DNA from: a bacterium | Lineage (GTDB): Bacteria > Babelota > Babeliae > Babelales > Vermiphilaceae | Reading direction: 5' to 3' | Assembly: GCA_016699125.1 (NCBI GenBank) | Contig: CP064961.1 | Span: forward strand, 62,001 to 126,000 | DNA length: 64,000 nt | Shown here: positions 21,709-29,651 of the stretch, piece after piece | How positions within the stretch are numbered: position 1 is the first letter of the stretch | Layout: every line of letters begins with the position of its first letter | The notes under the pieces: model-generated | The model's database searches: none | Told to the model about the DNA's origin: nothing | The model's input: only the letters and a program-made list of their open reading frames with translations | Made by a program: the position numbers and the translations under genes

Positions 21709-21784
21709 GCTGGCGTAGCTCAGTTGGTAGAGCAGCTGATTTGTAATCAGCAGGTCGCTGGTTCAAGTCCAGTCGCCAGCTCCA
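21709..21784 (+). tRNA. tRNA-Thr (UGU), CCA encoded
   Basis: Acceptor GCTGGCG with CGCCAGC, anticodon stem CTGAT/ATCAG with loop TTGTA giving UGU; discriminator T then CCA at 21782-21784. The next 144 nt, where many bacteria place tuf in this cluster, contain no gene. Confidence 0.94.
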
Positions 21785-21928
21785 TACTGTTTGGGGAAGT
21801 ATGGAGTGTCCTATCATTTTGTGTCAGTTTGAGTACTTTGCGAGCATGTTTAAAAAAATGAAAAATAAAAGTTGTTTTTTTGCTTCTTTTTAGGTACCAT
21901 ATGATAAATTGTGATAAATAAACACAAA

Positions 21929-22004
21929 GCCCACGTAGCTCAGTCGGTAGAGCACTTCCTTGGTAAGGGAGAGGTCACCGGTTCAATCCCGGTCGCGGGC
22001 TCCA
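21929..22004 (+). tRNA. tRNA-Thr (GGU), CCA encoded
   Basis: Acceptor GCCCACG with CGCGGGC has one A-C mismatch at pair 5. Anticodon stem CTTCC/GGGAG and loop TTGGTAA give GGU. A second threonine acceptor, complementing UGU. Confidence 0.92.
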
Positions 22005-22045
22005 GAAGGTTTAGATAGTAACATTAAAGAATTTTTGGAAGTACA

Positions 22046-22204
22046 ATGGCGAAAAACAAGGTTATTACTCGTCTGGTGTGTGGAACATGTAAAGAGCGTA
22101 ATTATACGCAGCGTGTTTCAAAAAAAAGAACTGTCGGTTCGCTTAAGCTTAGTAAGTTTTGTCCAAGGTGTCGTGCGCACAGTGAACATAAAGAAAGCAA
22201 GTAA
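22046..22204 (+). CDS. rpmG: 50S ribosomal protein L33
   Basis: A 52-residue protein, MAKNKVITRLVCGTCKERNY..., with two CxxC pairs (CGTC and CPRC) that form the zinc ribbon of the C+ form of L33, and the family's Lys/Arg-rich middle. Placed between tRNA-Thr and tRNA-Trp upstream of secE, as in many bacteria. Keeping all four cysteines means zinc binding is likely. Confidence 0.92.
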   Translation: MAKNKVITRLVCGTCKERNYTQRVSKKRTVGSLKLSKFCPRCRAHSEHKESK

Positions 22205-22211
22205 TATGTGT

Positions 22212-22287
22212 AGGCCAGTAGCTCAATTGGTAGAGTTGCAGACTCCAAATCTGCCGGTTGGGGGTTCGAGTCCCTCCTGGCCTGCCA
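22212..22287 (+). tRNA. tRNA-Trp (CCA), CCA tail encoded
   Basis: Acceptor AGGCCAG pairs with CTGGCCT, anticodon stem GCAGA/TCTGC with loop CTCCAAA gives anticodon CCA; discriminator G and encoded CCA end at 22287. Starts 7 nt after rpmG, ends 38 nt before secE. Confidence 0.94.
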
Positions 22288-22325
22288 GCTTTTGCGTCTT
22301 GATTTAAAACTAAGGAAGGTTGAAA

Positions 22326-22526
22326 ATGCTTGTAAATACGGTAACAAAATTTTTACAGGAAGTGCATTCTGAGATGAGTAAAGTAACGTGGCCAACAAAA
22401 GAAGATTTTGTTGGATCACTTTTTGTTACCCTTATCCTTGTTGTTGCTTTCGCGATCTATTTGGCTCTTTTAGATATCGCATTTTCAATGTTGGCACGCT
22501 TTATGTTTCAGTGGTATGGCGGATAA
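22326..22526 (+). CDS. secE: Preprotein translocase subunit SecE
   Basis: The small SecYEG clamp subunit. 66 residues: an amphipathic helix with the signature EVHSEMSKVTWPTKEDF, then one membrane span (LFVTLILVVAFAIYLALLDIAF). The ATG at 22326 follows AAGGAAGG by 6 nt; a TTG at 22320 in the same frame is too close to that site. Upstream of nusG in the standard order. Confidence 0.94.
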   Translation: MLVNTVTKFLQEVHSEMSKVTWPTKEDFVGSLFVTLILVVAFAIYLALLDIAFSMLARFMFQWYGG

Positions 22527-22548
22527 TTAGATTTTAGGTGTAATGATC

Positions 22549-23073
22549 ATGAAACGTTGGTATGTTTTGCAGGTTTATCCTGGTTATGAAGAGCGCGTGA
22601 AAAAAGAGATCCAATCGTTGATTGCAAAAGAGGCTCTGGATGATGACTTTGGGCAAATTCTTGTGCCTTCTGCCAAGTTGAAGCCGCTTTTTGATGGTGC
22701 TATGGATAAGGGGTTTCAAGAGCAGCAGCTGTTTCCTGGATACGTGTTAGTAGAGATGGAAATGAGTGTTCGTACGATGAGTGCCTCTCTTGCAAGTCCG
22801 CGTGCCGTCAGGTTTTTGGGCGGAGATCAACCGGTGCCAATGTCAAATCAAGAAGTAAGCCGTGTAGTATCGCAAATGAAGGGTGAGATTGCTATTGTTC
22901 AGGAAAAAGAAGAGTTTGTCGTTGGACAGGAAGTAGAGATAAAAGACGGGCCGTTTGCGGGTTTTGTTGGAGTTATTGACAAAACAGATAAGCATAATGA
23001 GCGATTAATTGTTATGGTGAGTATTTTTGGTAGAATGACTCCTGTTGAACTTGCATTTGATCAGGTCAAGTAG
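22549..23073 (+). CDS. nusG: Transcription termination/antitermination factor NusG
   Basis: Binds the RNA polymerase clamp and links it to ribosomes or Rho. The NGN domain opens KRWYVLQVYPGYEERV and includes FPGYVLVEMEM and RFLGGDQPVPM; a C-terminal KOW domain has FVVGQEVEIKDGPFAGFVG. ATG 22549 sits 8 nt after AGGTG; the alternative ATG at 22543 is only 2 nt away. 174 residues, standard length. Between secE and rplK. Confidence 0.95.
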   Translation: MKRWYVLQVYPGYEERVKKEIQSLIAKEALDDDFGQILVPSAKLKPLFDGAMDKGFQEQQLFPGYVLVEMEMSVRTMSASLASPRAVRFLGGDQPVPMSNQEVSRVVSQMKGEIAIVQEKEEFVVGQEVEIKDGPFAGFVGVIDKTDKHNERLIVMVSIFGRMTPVELAFDQVK

Positions 23074-23093
23074 GGGGTTAAAGGTAGGTTGTT

Positions 23094-23519
23094 ATGGCTA
23101 AAAAAATTAAAGTTCAGATAAGATTGCTTTTGCCTGGCGGTGCTGCAACTCCTGCAACAAAAGCAGGCCCCGCACTTGGTCAGCATAAAGTCAATATAAT
23201 GGAGTTTTGTAAGCAGTTTAACGCAAGGACCGCGGATCGTAAAGGTCAAGTTGTGCCTGTTAATATTGTGGTGTATGAGGATCTGAGTTTTGAATTTGAA
23301 GCAAAGACTCCTCCTGCGTCTGAGCTTATTAAAAAGAAGGCGAATGTGACTAAGGGTGCTTCTAAGCCTCACGAGCAAAAGGTAGGCAAGATTAGTTGGA
23401 AGGATGCGGAAGAGATTGCGCGTATAAAAATGGCCGATCTTAATGCACATTCAATTGAAGCTGCTCGTACCATGATTGCCGGAAGTGCAAGGAGCATGGG
23501 AATAGATGTAGTTGATTAA
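23094..23519 (+). CDS. rplK: 50S ribosomal protein L11
   Basis: Stalk-base protein that, with 23S helix 43/44, forms the GTPase-associated centre. Shows the proline-rich linker region LLLPGGAATPATKAGPALGQ, then MEFCKQFNART and the C-terminal rRNA-binding domain ending ARSMGIDVVD. 141 residues, typical. First of the L11-L1-L10-L7/L12 set. Confidence 0.96.
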   Translation: MAKKIKVQIRLLLPGGAATPATKAGPALGQHKVNIMEFCKQFNARTADRKGQVVPVNIVVYEDLSFEFEAKTPPASELIKKKANVTKGASKPHEQKVGKISWKDAEEIARIKMADLNAHSIEAARTMIAGSARSMGIDVVD

Positions 23520-23538
23520 TTAATGTTGGGGAAACGTT

Positions 23539-24240
23539 ATGGCAAGAGGTGGAAAAAACCATCGTAAGATTGCGAATATAGTGCCGGCAGGAACTATATT
23601 AAGTGTAAAAGGGGCCCTTGAGAAGGTAAAGTCCCTTGCGTATGCAAAGTTTGATGAATCGGTTGATTTAGATGTTGTTTTGGGTATAGATGCATCAAAA
23701 GGTGATCAGGCGATACGTTCTGCTGTTCAGTTGCCGCATGGGAATGGTAAAAAGATGCGTGTTGTTGTTTTTGCAAAAGGTGATTATGCAGAAGCTGCAA
23801 AACAGGCAGGCGCAGATTTTGTTGGGTCTCAGGACCTGGTAGATAAAGTCCTTACAGGTTGGGTTGATTTTGAAGTTGCGATTGCTACTCCTGATATGAT
23901 GGGTCTTGTAGGTCAGTTAGGTAAGATCCTTGGTTCTCGTGGGCTTTTGCCAAATAAAAAGGATGACACTGTCACATTTGATGTTGCTGCTGCGGTTAAA
24001 AGTTTTAAAGCTGGAAGAGCACGCTTTAAAAATGATAAACAGGGCAATGTGCATTTTTCGATCGGCAAGGTTTCGTTTACTGCTGATCGTTTATATGATA
24101 ATTTTGTTTCCTTTGTGCGAGCGCTTGTACAAGCTAAGCCCGTTGCTGCAAAGGGAAAGTTTTTAAAGAAAGTGACTGTGACTTCAACCATGGGTGTTGG
24201 CCTATCTGTAAACCTTGAAGAAGTGAGCGCACTACTATAG
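23539..24240 (+). CDS. rplA: 50S ribosomal protein L1
   Basis: L1-stalk protein; in many bacteria also a translational repressor of its own operon. Family landmarks: SVDLDVVLGIDASKGDQ, LPHGNGKKMRVVVFAKGD, DMMGLVGQLGKILGSRGLLPNKK, and GKVSFTADRLYDNF. 233 residues. 19 bp after rplK and 12 bp before rplJ. Confidence 0.96.
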   Translation: MARGGKNHRKIANIVPAGTILSVKGALEKVKSLAYAKFDESVDLDVVLGIDASKGDQAIRSAVQLPHGNGKKMRVVVFAKGDYAEAAKQAGADFVGSQDLVDKVLTGWVDFEVAIATPDMMGLVGQLGKILGSRGLLPNKKDDTVTFDVAAAVKSFKAGRARFKNDKQGNVHFSIGKVSFTADRLYDNFVSFVRALVQAKPVAAKGKFLKKVTVTSTMGVGLSVNLEEVSALL

Positions 24241-24252
24241 GAAAGGATTGAC

Positions 24253-24774
24253 ATGAAAAAACATGAAAAAATTCAAGTAGTCAATCTGCTTCGTGGAGAA
24301 TTTGATGCTACTGAAGCCGCTTTTCTTGTTAACTTTAAAGGATTAACGGTTAAACAGATGCAAGCCTTAAGAAAAGAGTTGCGTCATGATGGTGGTTCTT
24401 TGAGGGTTTCTAAGGCGCGTTTGATAAAACGTGCAGTAGGTGATCTGGAAGGTGGTCAGCAGTTTGTTCCTTATTTAAAAGAGCAGGTTGCGGTTGTTTT
24501 TGCTCAGAAAGATTTTCCAGCAGTTGCAAAAGTTTTGCATGGCTTTTCAAAAAAACATGAAGCATTGCAGTTAGTTGCCGGTCTTTTGGAGGCTAAAGTT
24601 GTAGATAAAAAAGCGATTGTTCGCATTGCTGATTTGCCAACAAAAGAGGTGCTTATTGCACAACTTTGTGGTCTATTGAATGCACCTGCAGGCAGAATGG
24701 CTTCTTTGTTACACAAGCTTATTGCGAGATTGTTATATGTGCTCAAAACTATTTCCGAGCAAAATGCTGGGTGA
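24253..24774 (+). CDS. rplJ: 50S ribosomal protein L10
   Basis: Anchors L7/L12 dimers to the ribosome stalk. The N-terminal rRNA-binding part includes FLVNFKGLTVKQMQALRKELR; the C-terminal helix binds L12. 173 residues, normal. The stop is followed by a 73-nt gap before rplL, a usual place for regulation, but I see no clear attenuator there. Confidence 0.94.
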   Translation: MKKHEKIQVVNLLRGEFDATEAAFLVNFKGLTVKQMQALRKELRHDGGSLRVSKARLIKRAVGDLEGGQQFVPYLKEQVAVVFAQKDFPAVAKVLHGFSKKHEALQLVAGLLEAKVVDKKAIVRIADLPTKEVLIAQLCGLLNAPAGRMASLLHKLIARLLYVLKTISEQNAG

Positions 24775-24847
24775 TTTCGAGCAAAGTGATTTTATAAAGT
24801 GTTGTTAAGTTGTTTGTTGTTTTTTAACTGAAAGTGTGGAGGCCTCA

Positions 24848-25234
24848 ATGGCAGCAAAGCATGAAAAATTAGTAGAAGAAATAAAAGGTCTTACTTTATT
24901 AGAAGTAAGTGATTTGGTGAAGGCTTTGGAAGAAGCTTTTGGTGTTTCGGCGGCTATGCCAACTGCGGCTGTAGCAGCAGTTACAGCTTCAGCGCCGGCA
25001 GCAGCGGCAGAGGCTGAAAAAGCAAATTACAAAGTAACGTTACAAGCAGCTGGTGCCGAACCAATCAAAGTTATTAAGGCTGTTAAGGCTTTGATGCCTA
25101 GCCTTAATTTGGTTGAAGCAAAAGCGAAAGTAGAAGGCGCGCCTACAGTTCTTGCTGATTCAGTAGCAAAAGATGATGCTATGAAGATGAAAAAAGAGCT
25201 TGAAGCTGCGGGTGCTAAAGTAGAACTAGCGTAA
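24848..25234 (+). CDS. rplL: 50S ribosomal protein L7/L12
   Basis: Acidic stalk protein that recruits translation GTPases. An N-terminal dimerisation helix (LVEEIKGLTLLEVSDLVKALEE) is followed by an Ala-rich hinge (TAAVAAVTASAPAAAAEA) and the C-terminal domain with VIKAVKALMPSLNLVEAKAKVEGAP. The ATG at 24848 is 5 nt after GGAGG; an earlier in-frame GTG at 24836 overlaps that ribosome site and is not used. 128 residues. Confidence 0.95.
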   Translation: MAAKHEKLVEEIKGLTLLEVSDLVKALEEAFGVSAAMPTAAVAAVTASAPAAAAEAEKANYKVTLQAAGAEPIKVIKAVKALMPSLNLVEAKAKVEGAPTVLADSVAKDDAMKMKKELEAAGAKVELA

Positions 25235-25346
25235 TTTGTGCAGTAAAACGGGGTCAGTGTTATTTTGCGCACTGGCCTTTTGCGCATAGTAAATGGTTAG
25301 TGGCTTGTTTGCGTAGTGCAAAAATCTGGTTGTAAGGAGCTTGTGA

Positions 25347-28300
25347 ATGTCTATTGTCAGCGTTGGTACTGTTCGTAAGGTATTTGGGAAAATAAAAGAT
25401 GTGGTACCTATACCAAATTTGGTTGAGATACAGTCATCATCTTTCAATGATTTTGTTCAATTGGATATGCTTCCTGAGGAGCGTGCAAATATAGGACTTG
25501 AAAAGGTTTTGCGTGATATTTTTCCTATAGATTATGAGGACAAGCTTTCTTTGCAATATGTGAGCTATGAACTTGGTACGTGGGCATGTGCATGCGGTAA
25601 ACTATCTGGACTAGTTGCGCGTTATCAATGGCAATGTCAGCAGTGTGATGCGACAGGGGTGTCACGTTTAAAATCTCGAACGTGTCCTCAGTGTCAAAAA
25701 AAAGGTGCTTTTTACAAGCATTGTGTTGATTGTTTGACAAGGGTTGTGGTTAAATTGCCTATGACTGTTGATGAGTGCAGAATCAGTGGGCAGACCTTCA
25801 GTATGCCGCTTAAAGTAAAAATGCAGTTAATTTCTTGGGATATACAGCCAGATAGTTCGAAAAAGATTCATGATATTAAAGAACAGGATATATTTTTTGT
25901 AGATCTTCCTGTAATGGTTGACTTGTATCAAGAAGATGGCGTCTTTAAGCTAGGTAATTTTGGTACATTTCTTATTAATGGTATTGACAGAGTTGTGGTA
26001 AGTCAGCTCCATCGTTCACCTGGAGTAGTTTTTTCTCAAAGTAAAAAGATCAAAGATTATCGTGGTAAGCCCTATTATTTAGCACGGCTTATTCCTATGC
26101 GTGGTTCTTGGATGGATTTTGAGTTTGATAGCAATGATCTGTTGTACGTTAGAATAGATAAAAAAAAGAAAATGTTAGTTACAACATTTTTACAAGCTTT
26201 GGGTTTGAGTAGGCAGGATATTGTAAAGCAGTTTTATAAGTTTGATACCCTTTCTGTTAAAAAAGGTGAATATCAGCGGATTATTGATGACACTGTTATT
26301 GGCCAACGCATAGAAAAAGGTATGTTGCCTGCTGTGCATGAAAAAGATTTTATTGGACAACGTATCTCACTGCAGATGCTTGCAAAGCTTAAAAAATTGG
26401 ATATTTCGCACTTTGTAATTCGTGAAAATAGTTTATTAAATCGTGTTGTAGCTCAGGATTTTATTAACACTACTACCGGAGAAATTATTTTTGAACAGGG
26501 CGAGGTTATTACTGAGTCTCATCTGGAGAAAATGAGGGTTATCGGTGATGGTAAATTGGTCCTTATTCAGTCTTCTGGGTATGTATTCCAACCAGTGATT
26601 GCGCTTACCCTGACCCAAGATAAGTGTATGAACTATGAGGATGCGTTGAAAGAGGTGCATGCAAAACTATGGCCTGGCGATAGTGCTTCTGTTAGAGAAA
26701 TAAAAGAACGACTTGATAATCTGTTTTTTAATAGTCGCTTTTATGATCTTACTAAAGTTGGTCGTATGCGTATTAATCGTAAATTTGGTCTTACGACTTC
26801 TGCTGACCAGCTCGCCCTTACCAAAGAGGATATTTTTGCAACTATTGCTTATTTAGTTAATTTACGAGAAAAAGGTGAAGGTGTTTTGGATGATATAGAC
26901 CACCTTGGCAATCGTCGTGTTCGCCTGGTTGGTGAGCTACTATTTAACCAGATGTATTTAGGATTTATGCGTGTTGAACGAATAGTGCGTGAACGATTTC
27001 GCATACAAGAGGCACATAATGCGTTAATGCCACAGGATCTTCTGAACGTTAAACCGATAAGTGCGGTTCATAGAGAATTTTTTGGTTCTGGCCAGCTATC
27101 ACAGTTTAATGATCAGACAAATCCTTTATCTGATATTGCACATAAAACTAGACTTTCAGCGCTCGGGCCCGGCGGCGTGATGAAGGATCGTGCAACCTTT
27201 GAAGTTCGCGATGTTCATACATCACATTATGGCCGTATCTGTCCAATTAAAACTCCTGAAGGACAGACAGTAGGGTTGATTTCATCTTTTTCAATTTATG
27301 CAACGGTCAATGAGTATGGTTTTATAGAGACTCCATACAGAGCTGTAAAAAATAAGAAGGTTCAGGATGAAGTTGTGTATTTTGATGCGTTTGAGGAATC
27401 TGAAAAGTATATTGCCCAGGCTGATGCGATTGACTCTGTAACTGGTGGTTTTATGGGAGACAAAGTCCCTGCTCGTTATGAGGGAGATTTTGTAGCAGTT
27501 GAAGCAGATAAGATTTCTTATGTTGATTTGTCACCTAAGCAGTTAGTTTCTGTTTCTGCAGCGCTCATACCGTTTTTAGAACATGACGATGCGGTACGTG
27601 CTTTAATGGGTTCGAACATGCAGCAGCAGGCTGTGCCCTTGATTAAACCTGAAGCACCCATTGTTGGTACTGGAGTTGAAGTTGAAATAGTTAAGGCTTC
27701 GGGTGCTGTCTTGACGGCAAAAAGAGCTGGTGTTGTTGATTATGTTTCATCCAGTAAAATTGTTATCAGAGCAACGCTTGATCAGTTTGATAGCTCAGAG
27801 GATTGGATTGCTTCTGCGATAGATACCTATCATTTGAAAAAATTTCAACGCTCAAGTTATAGTACCTGGATTCATCATGAACCGATTGTCAAGGTTGGCG
27901 ATCATGTTGAAGTTGGTGATATTTTAACAAATGGCTCTGCCGTTAAAAATGGTGAGTTAGCATTAGGCAAAAACTTACTTGTAGCATTTATGCCTTGGAA
28001 TGGATTTAACTTTGAAGATGCTATTGTGGTAAGTAGAAGACTTGTTTCTGATGATGTGTTTACTTCTGTCCATATCGATGAGTATCTTGTAGATTCGCGA
28101 GACACAAAGCTTGGTCCCGAAGAGATTACCAGAGATATACCGAATGTGAGTGAAAATTTACTTACTGGTTTAGATGAAGATGGCATTGTAAGAATTGGAA
28201 CTCGCGTAAAAGCAGGGGATATCCTTGTAGGTAAGGTAACGCTTAAGGGAGATATACAGTATTCTCCTGAGGAAAAGCTTTTGCGTGCTATTTTTGGGGA

Positions 28301-29651
28301 AAAGTCTCGTGAGGTGCGTGATACTTCTTTGCGTGTTCCGCCTGGGGTTGAGGGCACTGTGGTTGACGTTAAGATTTTTGCGCGAGGCGGTGTTCGAAGA
28401 AGTAAGCGTTATAAGCAAGAGGTTGAGCAGCAGATTGTTGAGTTTGATAGTGATTATAGACATCATGTTAAGTTTTTAACTTTAGCGGTCAAAGATAAAA
28501 TTGTTGATTTATTACAGGGGCAAACGGGAACCATAGGTGCTCAGAAAGAACTGGTAGTATTTGGCCAAGAAATGCTTGCTCAGATGTCTTTAGATGATCT
28601 ATCTCGTTTAAAAGTTAAAAGTAAAACTTTAAATGAACAAGTAAAACGATTAAAGGTTGCATATGATACGCAGCTACGTGTCTTGCAAGGATTAAAAGAA
28701 GAACGTATCAATAAAATGAAACGTGGAGATACTTTGCCGTCCGGTGTCATTAAAATGGTTAAAGTATACATTGCAATGAAGCGTCATATTGCAGTTGGAG
28801 ATAAAATCGCTGGTCGTCATGGTAACAAAGGTGTTGTTTCTGTATTAGTACCAAGAGAAGATATGCCGTATACGGAAGATGGGACACCGATCGATGTTGT
28901 CTTGAATCCATTGGGTATTCCTTCACGTATGAACGTTGGACAGATCTTAGAAACACTACTTGGATTAGCGGGTAGGAATTATGCCTTGGATATTGAGCAG
29001 GCGATGCAGGCTGGATATGAGGATATTAAAAAATCTTTATCAGATATCTATGGTGCCGAGTTAATTGAAAATTATGAACGCAAATATAGCCAAGAAGGGA
29101 TTAAGGAGCTTGCAACTCGTACTGCAAAAGAGGGCGTGTTATTTAAAACACCTGTTTTTGATAGTGCTGATTATCAGACAGATGTTGCTCCGTTATTAAA
29201 AGGTCTGAAGTTGCCTGCTGCTGGATCGTTCAAATTAAGAGATGGACGTACAGGAGAATACTTTGATCAGCCGGTCACGGTTGGTGTGTTATATATGATT
29301 AAACTTAATCATATGGTTGATGACAAGTTGCATGCCCGCTCTGTTGGGCCATATTCCCTTGTAACACAGCAGCCGCTCGGAGGTAAAGCCAAACAGGGTG
29401 GACAAAGGTTTGGTGAGATGGAAGTGTGGGCACTTGAGGCGTATGGTGCAGCTTATACATTAAGAGAAATGTTAACATACAAATCCGATGATGTAACGGG
29501 AAGGCATAAGGTATATCAAGCTATAGTGAATAAAGAAAATATTCCAGCACCAGGGGTTCCGGAATCCTTTAATGTTTTAATTAAAGAGTTGCAAAGCTTG
29601 GGGCTTCAGGTTGATCTTCTTAAAGTTGGCAAGGAGGACGTTGTTGAATAA
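25347..29651 (+). CDS. rpoB: RNA polymerase beta subunit with a Cys-rich N-terminal insertion
   Basis: Catalytic-core beta subunit, 1434 residues. Usual landmarks are all present: QLSQFNDQTNPLSDIAHKTRLSALGPGG (the rifampicin region), GRICPIKTPEGQTVGLI, FEDAIVVSRRL, GRHGNKGVVS, and the C-terminal QRFGEMEVWALEAYGAAYTL. Unusual feature: between LQYVSYELGT and PMTVDECRISGQTFSMPLKVK, which adjoin closely in other beta subunits, there is an extra ~60-residue module (about residues 78-138) with eight cysteines at 81, 83, 97, 100, 113, 116, 126 and 129, mostly as CxxC pairs. It looks like one or two zinc ribbons. The 3' end overlaps rpoC by 8 bp. Confidence 0.96.
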   Translation: MSIVSVGTVRKVFGKIKDVVPIPNLVEIQSSSFNDFVQLDMLPEERANIGLEKVLRDIFPIDYEDKLSLQYVSYELGTWACACGKLSGLVARYQWQCQQCDATGVSRLKSRTCPQCQKKGAFYKHCVDCLTRVVVKLPMTVDECRISGQTFSMPLKVKMQLISWDIQPDSSKKIHDIKEQDIFFVDLPVMVDLYQEDGVFKLGNFGTFLINGIDRVVVSQLHRSPGVVFSQSKKIKDYRGKPYYLARLIPMRGSWMDFEFDSNDLLYVRIDKKKKMLVTTFLQALGLSRQDIVKQFYKFDTLSVKKGEYQRIIDDTVIGQRIEKGMLPAVHEKDFIGQRISLQMLAKLKKLDISHFVIRENSLLNRVVAQDFINTTTGEIIFEQGEVITESHLEKMRVIGDGKLVLIQSSGYVFQPVIALTLTQDKCMNYEDALKEVHAKLWPGDSASVREIKERLDNLFFNSRFYDLTKVGRMRINRKFGLTTSADQLALTKEDIFATIAYLVNLREKGEGVLDDIDHLGNRRVRLVGELLFNQMYLGFMRVERIVRERFRIQEAHNALMPQDLLNVKPISAVHREFFGSGQLSQFNDQTNPLSDIAHKTRLSALGPGGVMKDRATFEVRDVHTSHYGRICPIKTPEGQTVGLISSFSIYATVNEYGFIETPYRAVKNKKVQDEVVYFDAFEESEKYIAQADAIDSVTGGFMGDKVPARYEGDFVAVEADKISYVDLSPKQLVSVSAALIPFLEHDDAVRALMGSNMQQQAVPLIKPEAPIVGTGVEVEIVKASGAVLTAKRAGVVDYVSSSKIVIRATLDQFDSSEDWIASAIDTYHLKKFQRSSYSTWIHHEPIVKVGDHVEVGDILTNGSAVKNGELALGKNLLVAFMPWNGFNFEDAIVVSRRLVSDDVFTSVHIDEYLVDSRDTKLGPEEITRDIPNVSENLLTGLDEDGIVRIGTRVKAGDILVGKVTLKGDIQYSPEEKLLRAIFGEKSREVRDTSLRVPPGVEGTVVDVKIFARGGVRRSKRYKQEVEQQIVEFDSDYRHHVKFLTLAVKDKIVDLLQGQTGTIGAQKELVVFGQEMLAQMSLDDLSRLKVKSKTLNEQVKRLKVAYDTQLRVLQGLKEERINKMKRGDTLPSGVIKMVKVYIAMKRHIAVGDKIAGRHGNKGVVSVLVPREDMPYTEDGTPIDVVLNPLGIPSRMNVGQILETLLGLAGRNYALDIEQAMQAGYEDIKKSLSDIYGAELIENYERKYSQEGIKELATRTAKEGVLFKTPVFDSADYQTDVAPLLKGLKLPAAGSFKLRDGRTGEYFDQPVTVGVLYMIKLNHMVDDKLHARSVGPYSLVTQQPLGGKAKQGGQRFGEMEVWALEAYGAAYTLREMLTYKSDDVTGRHKVYQAIVNKENIPAPGVPESFNVLIKELQSLGLQVDLLKVGKEDVVE

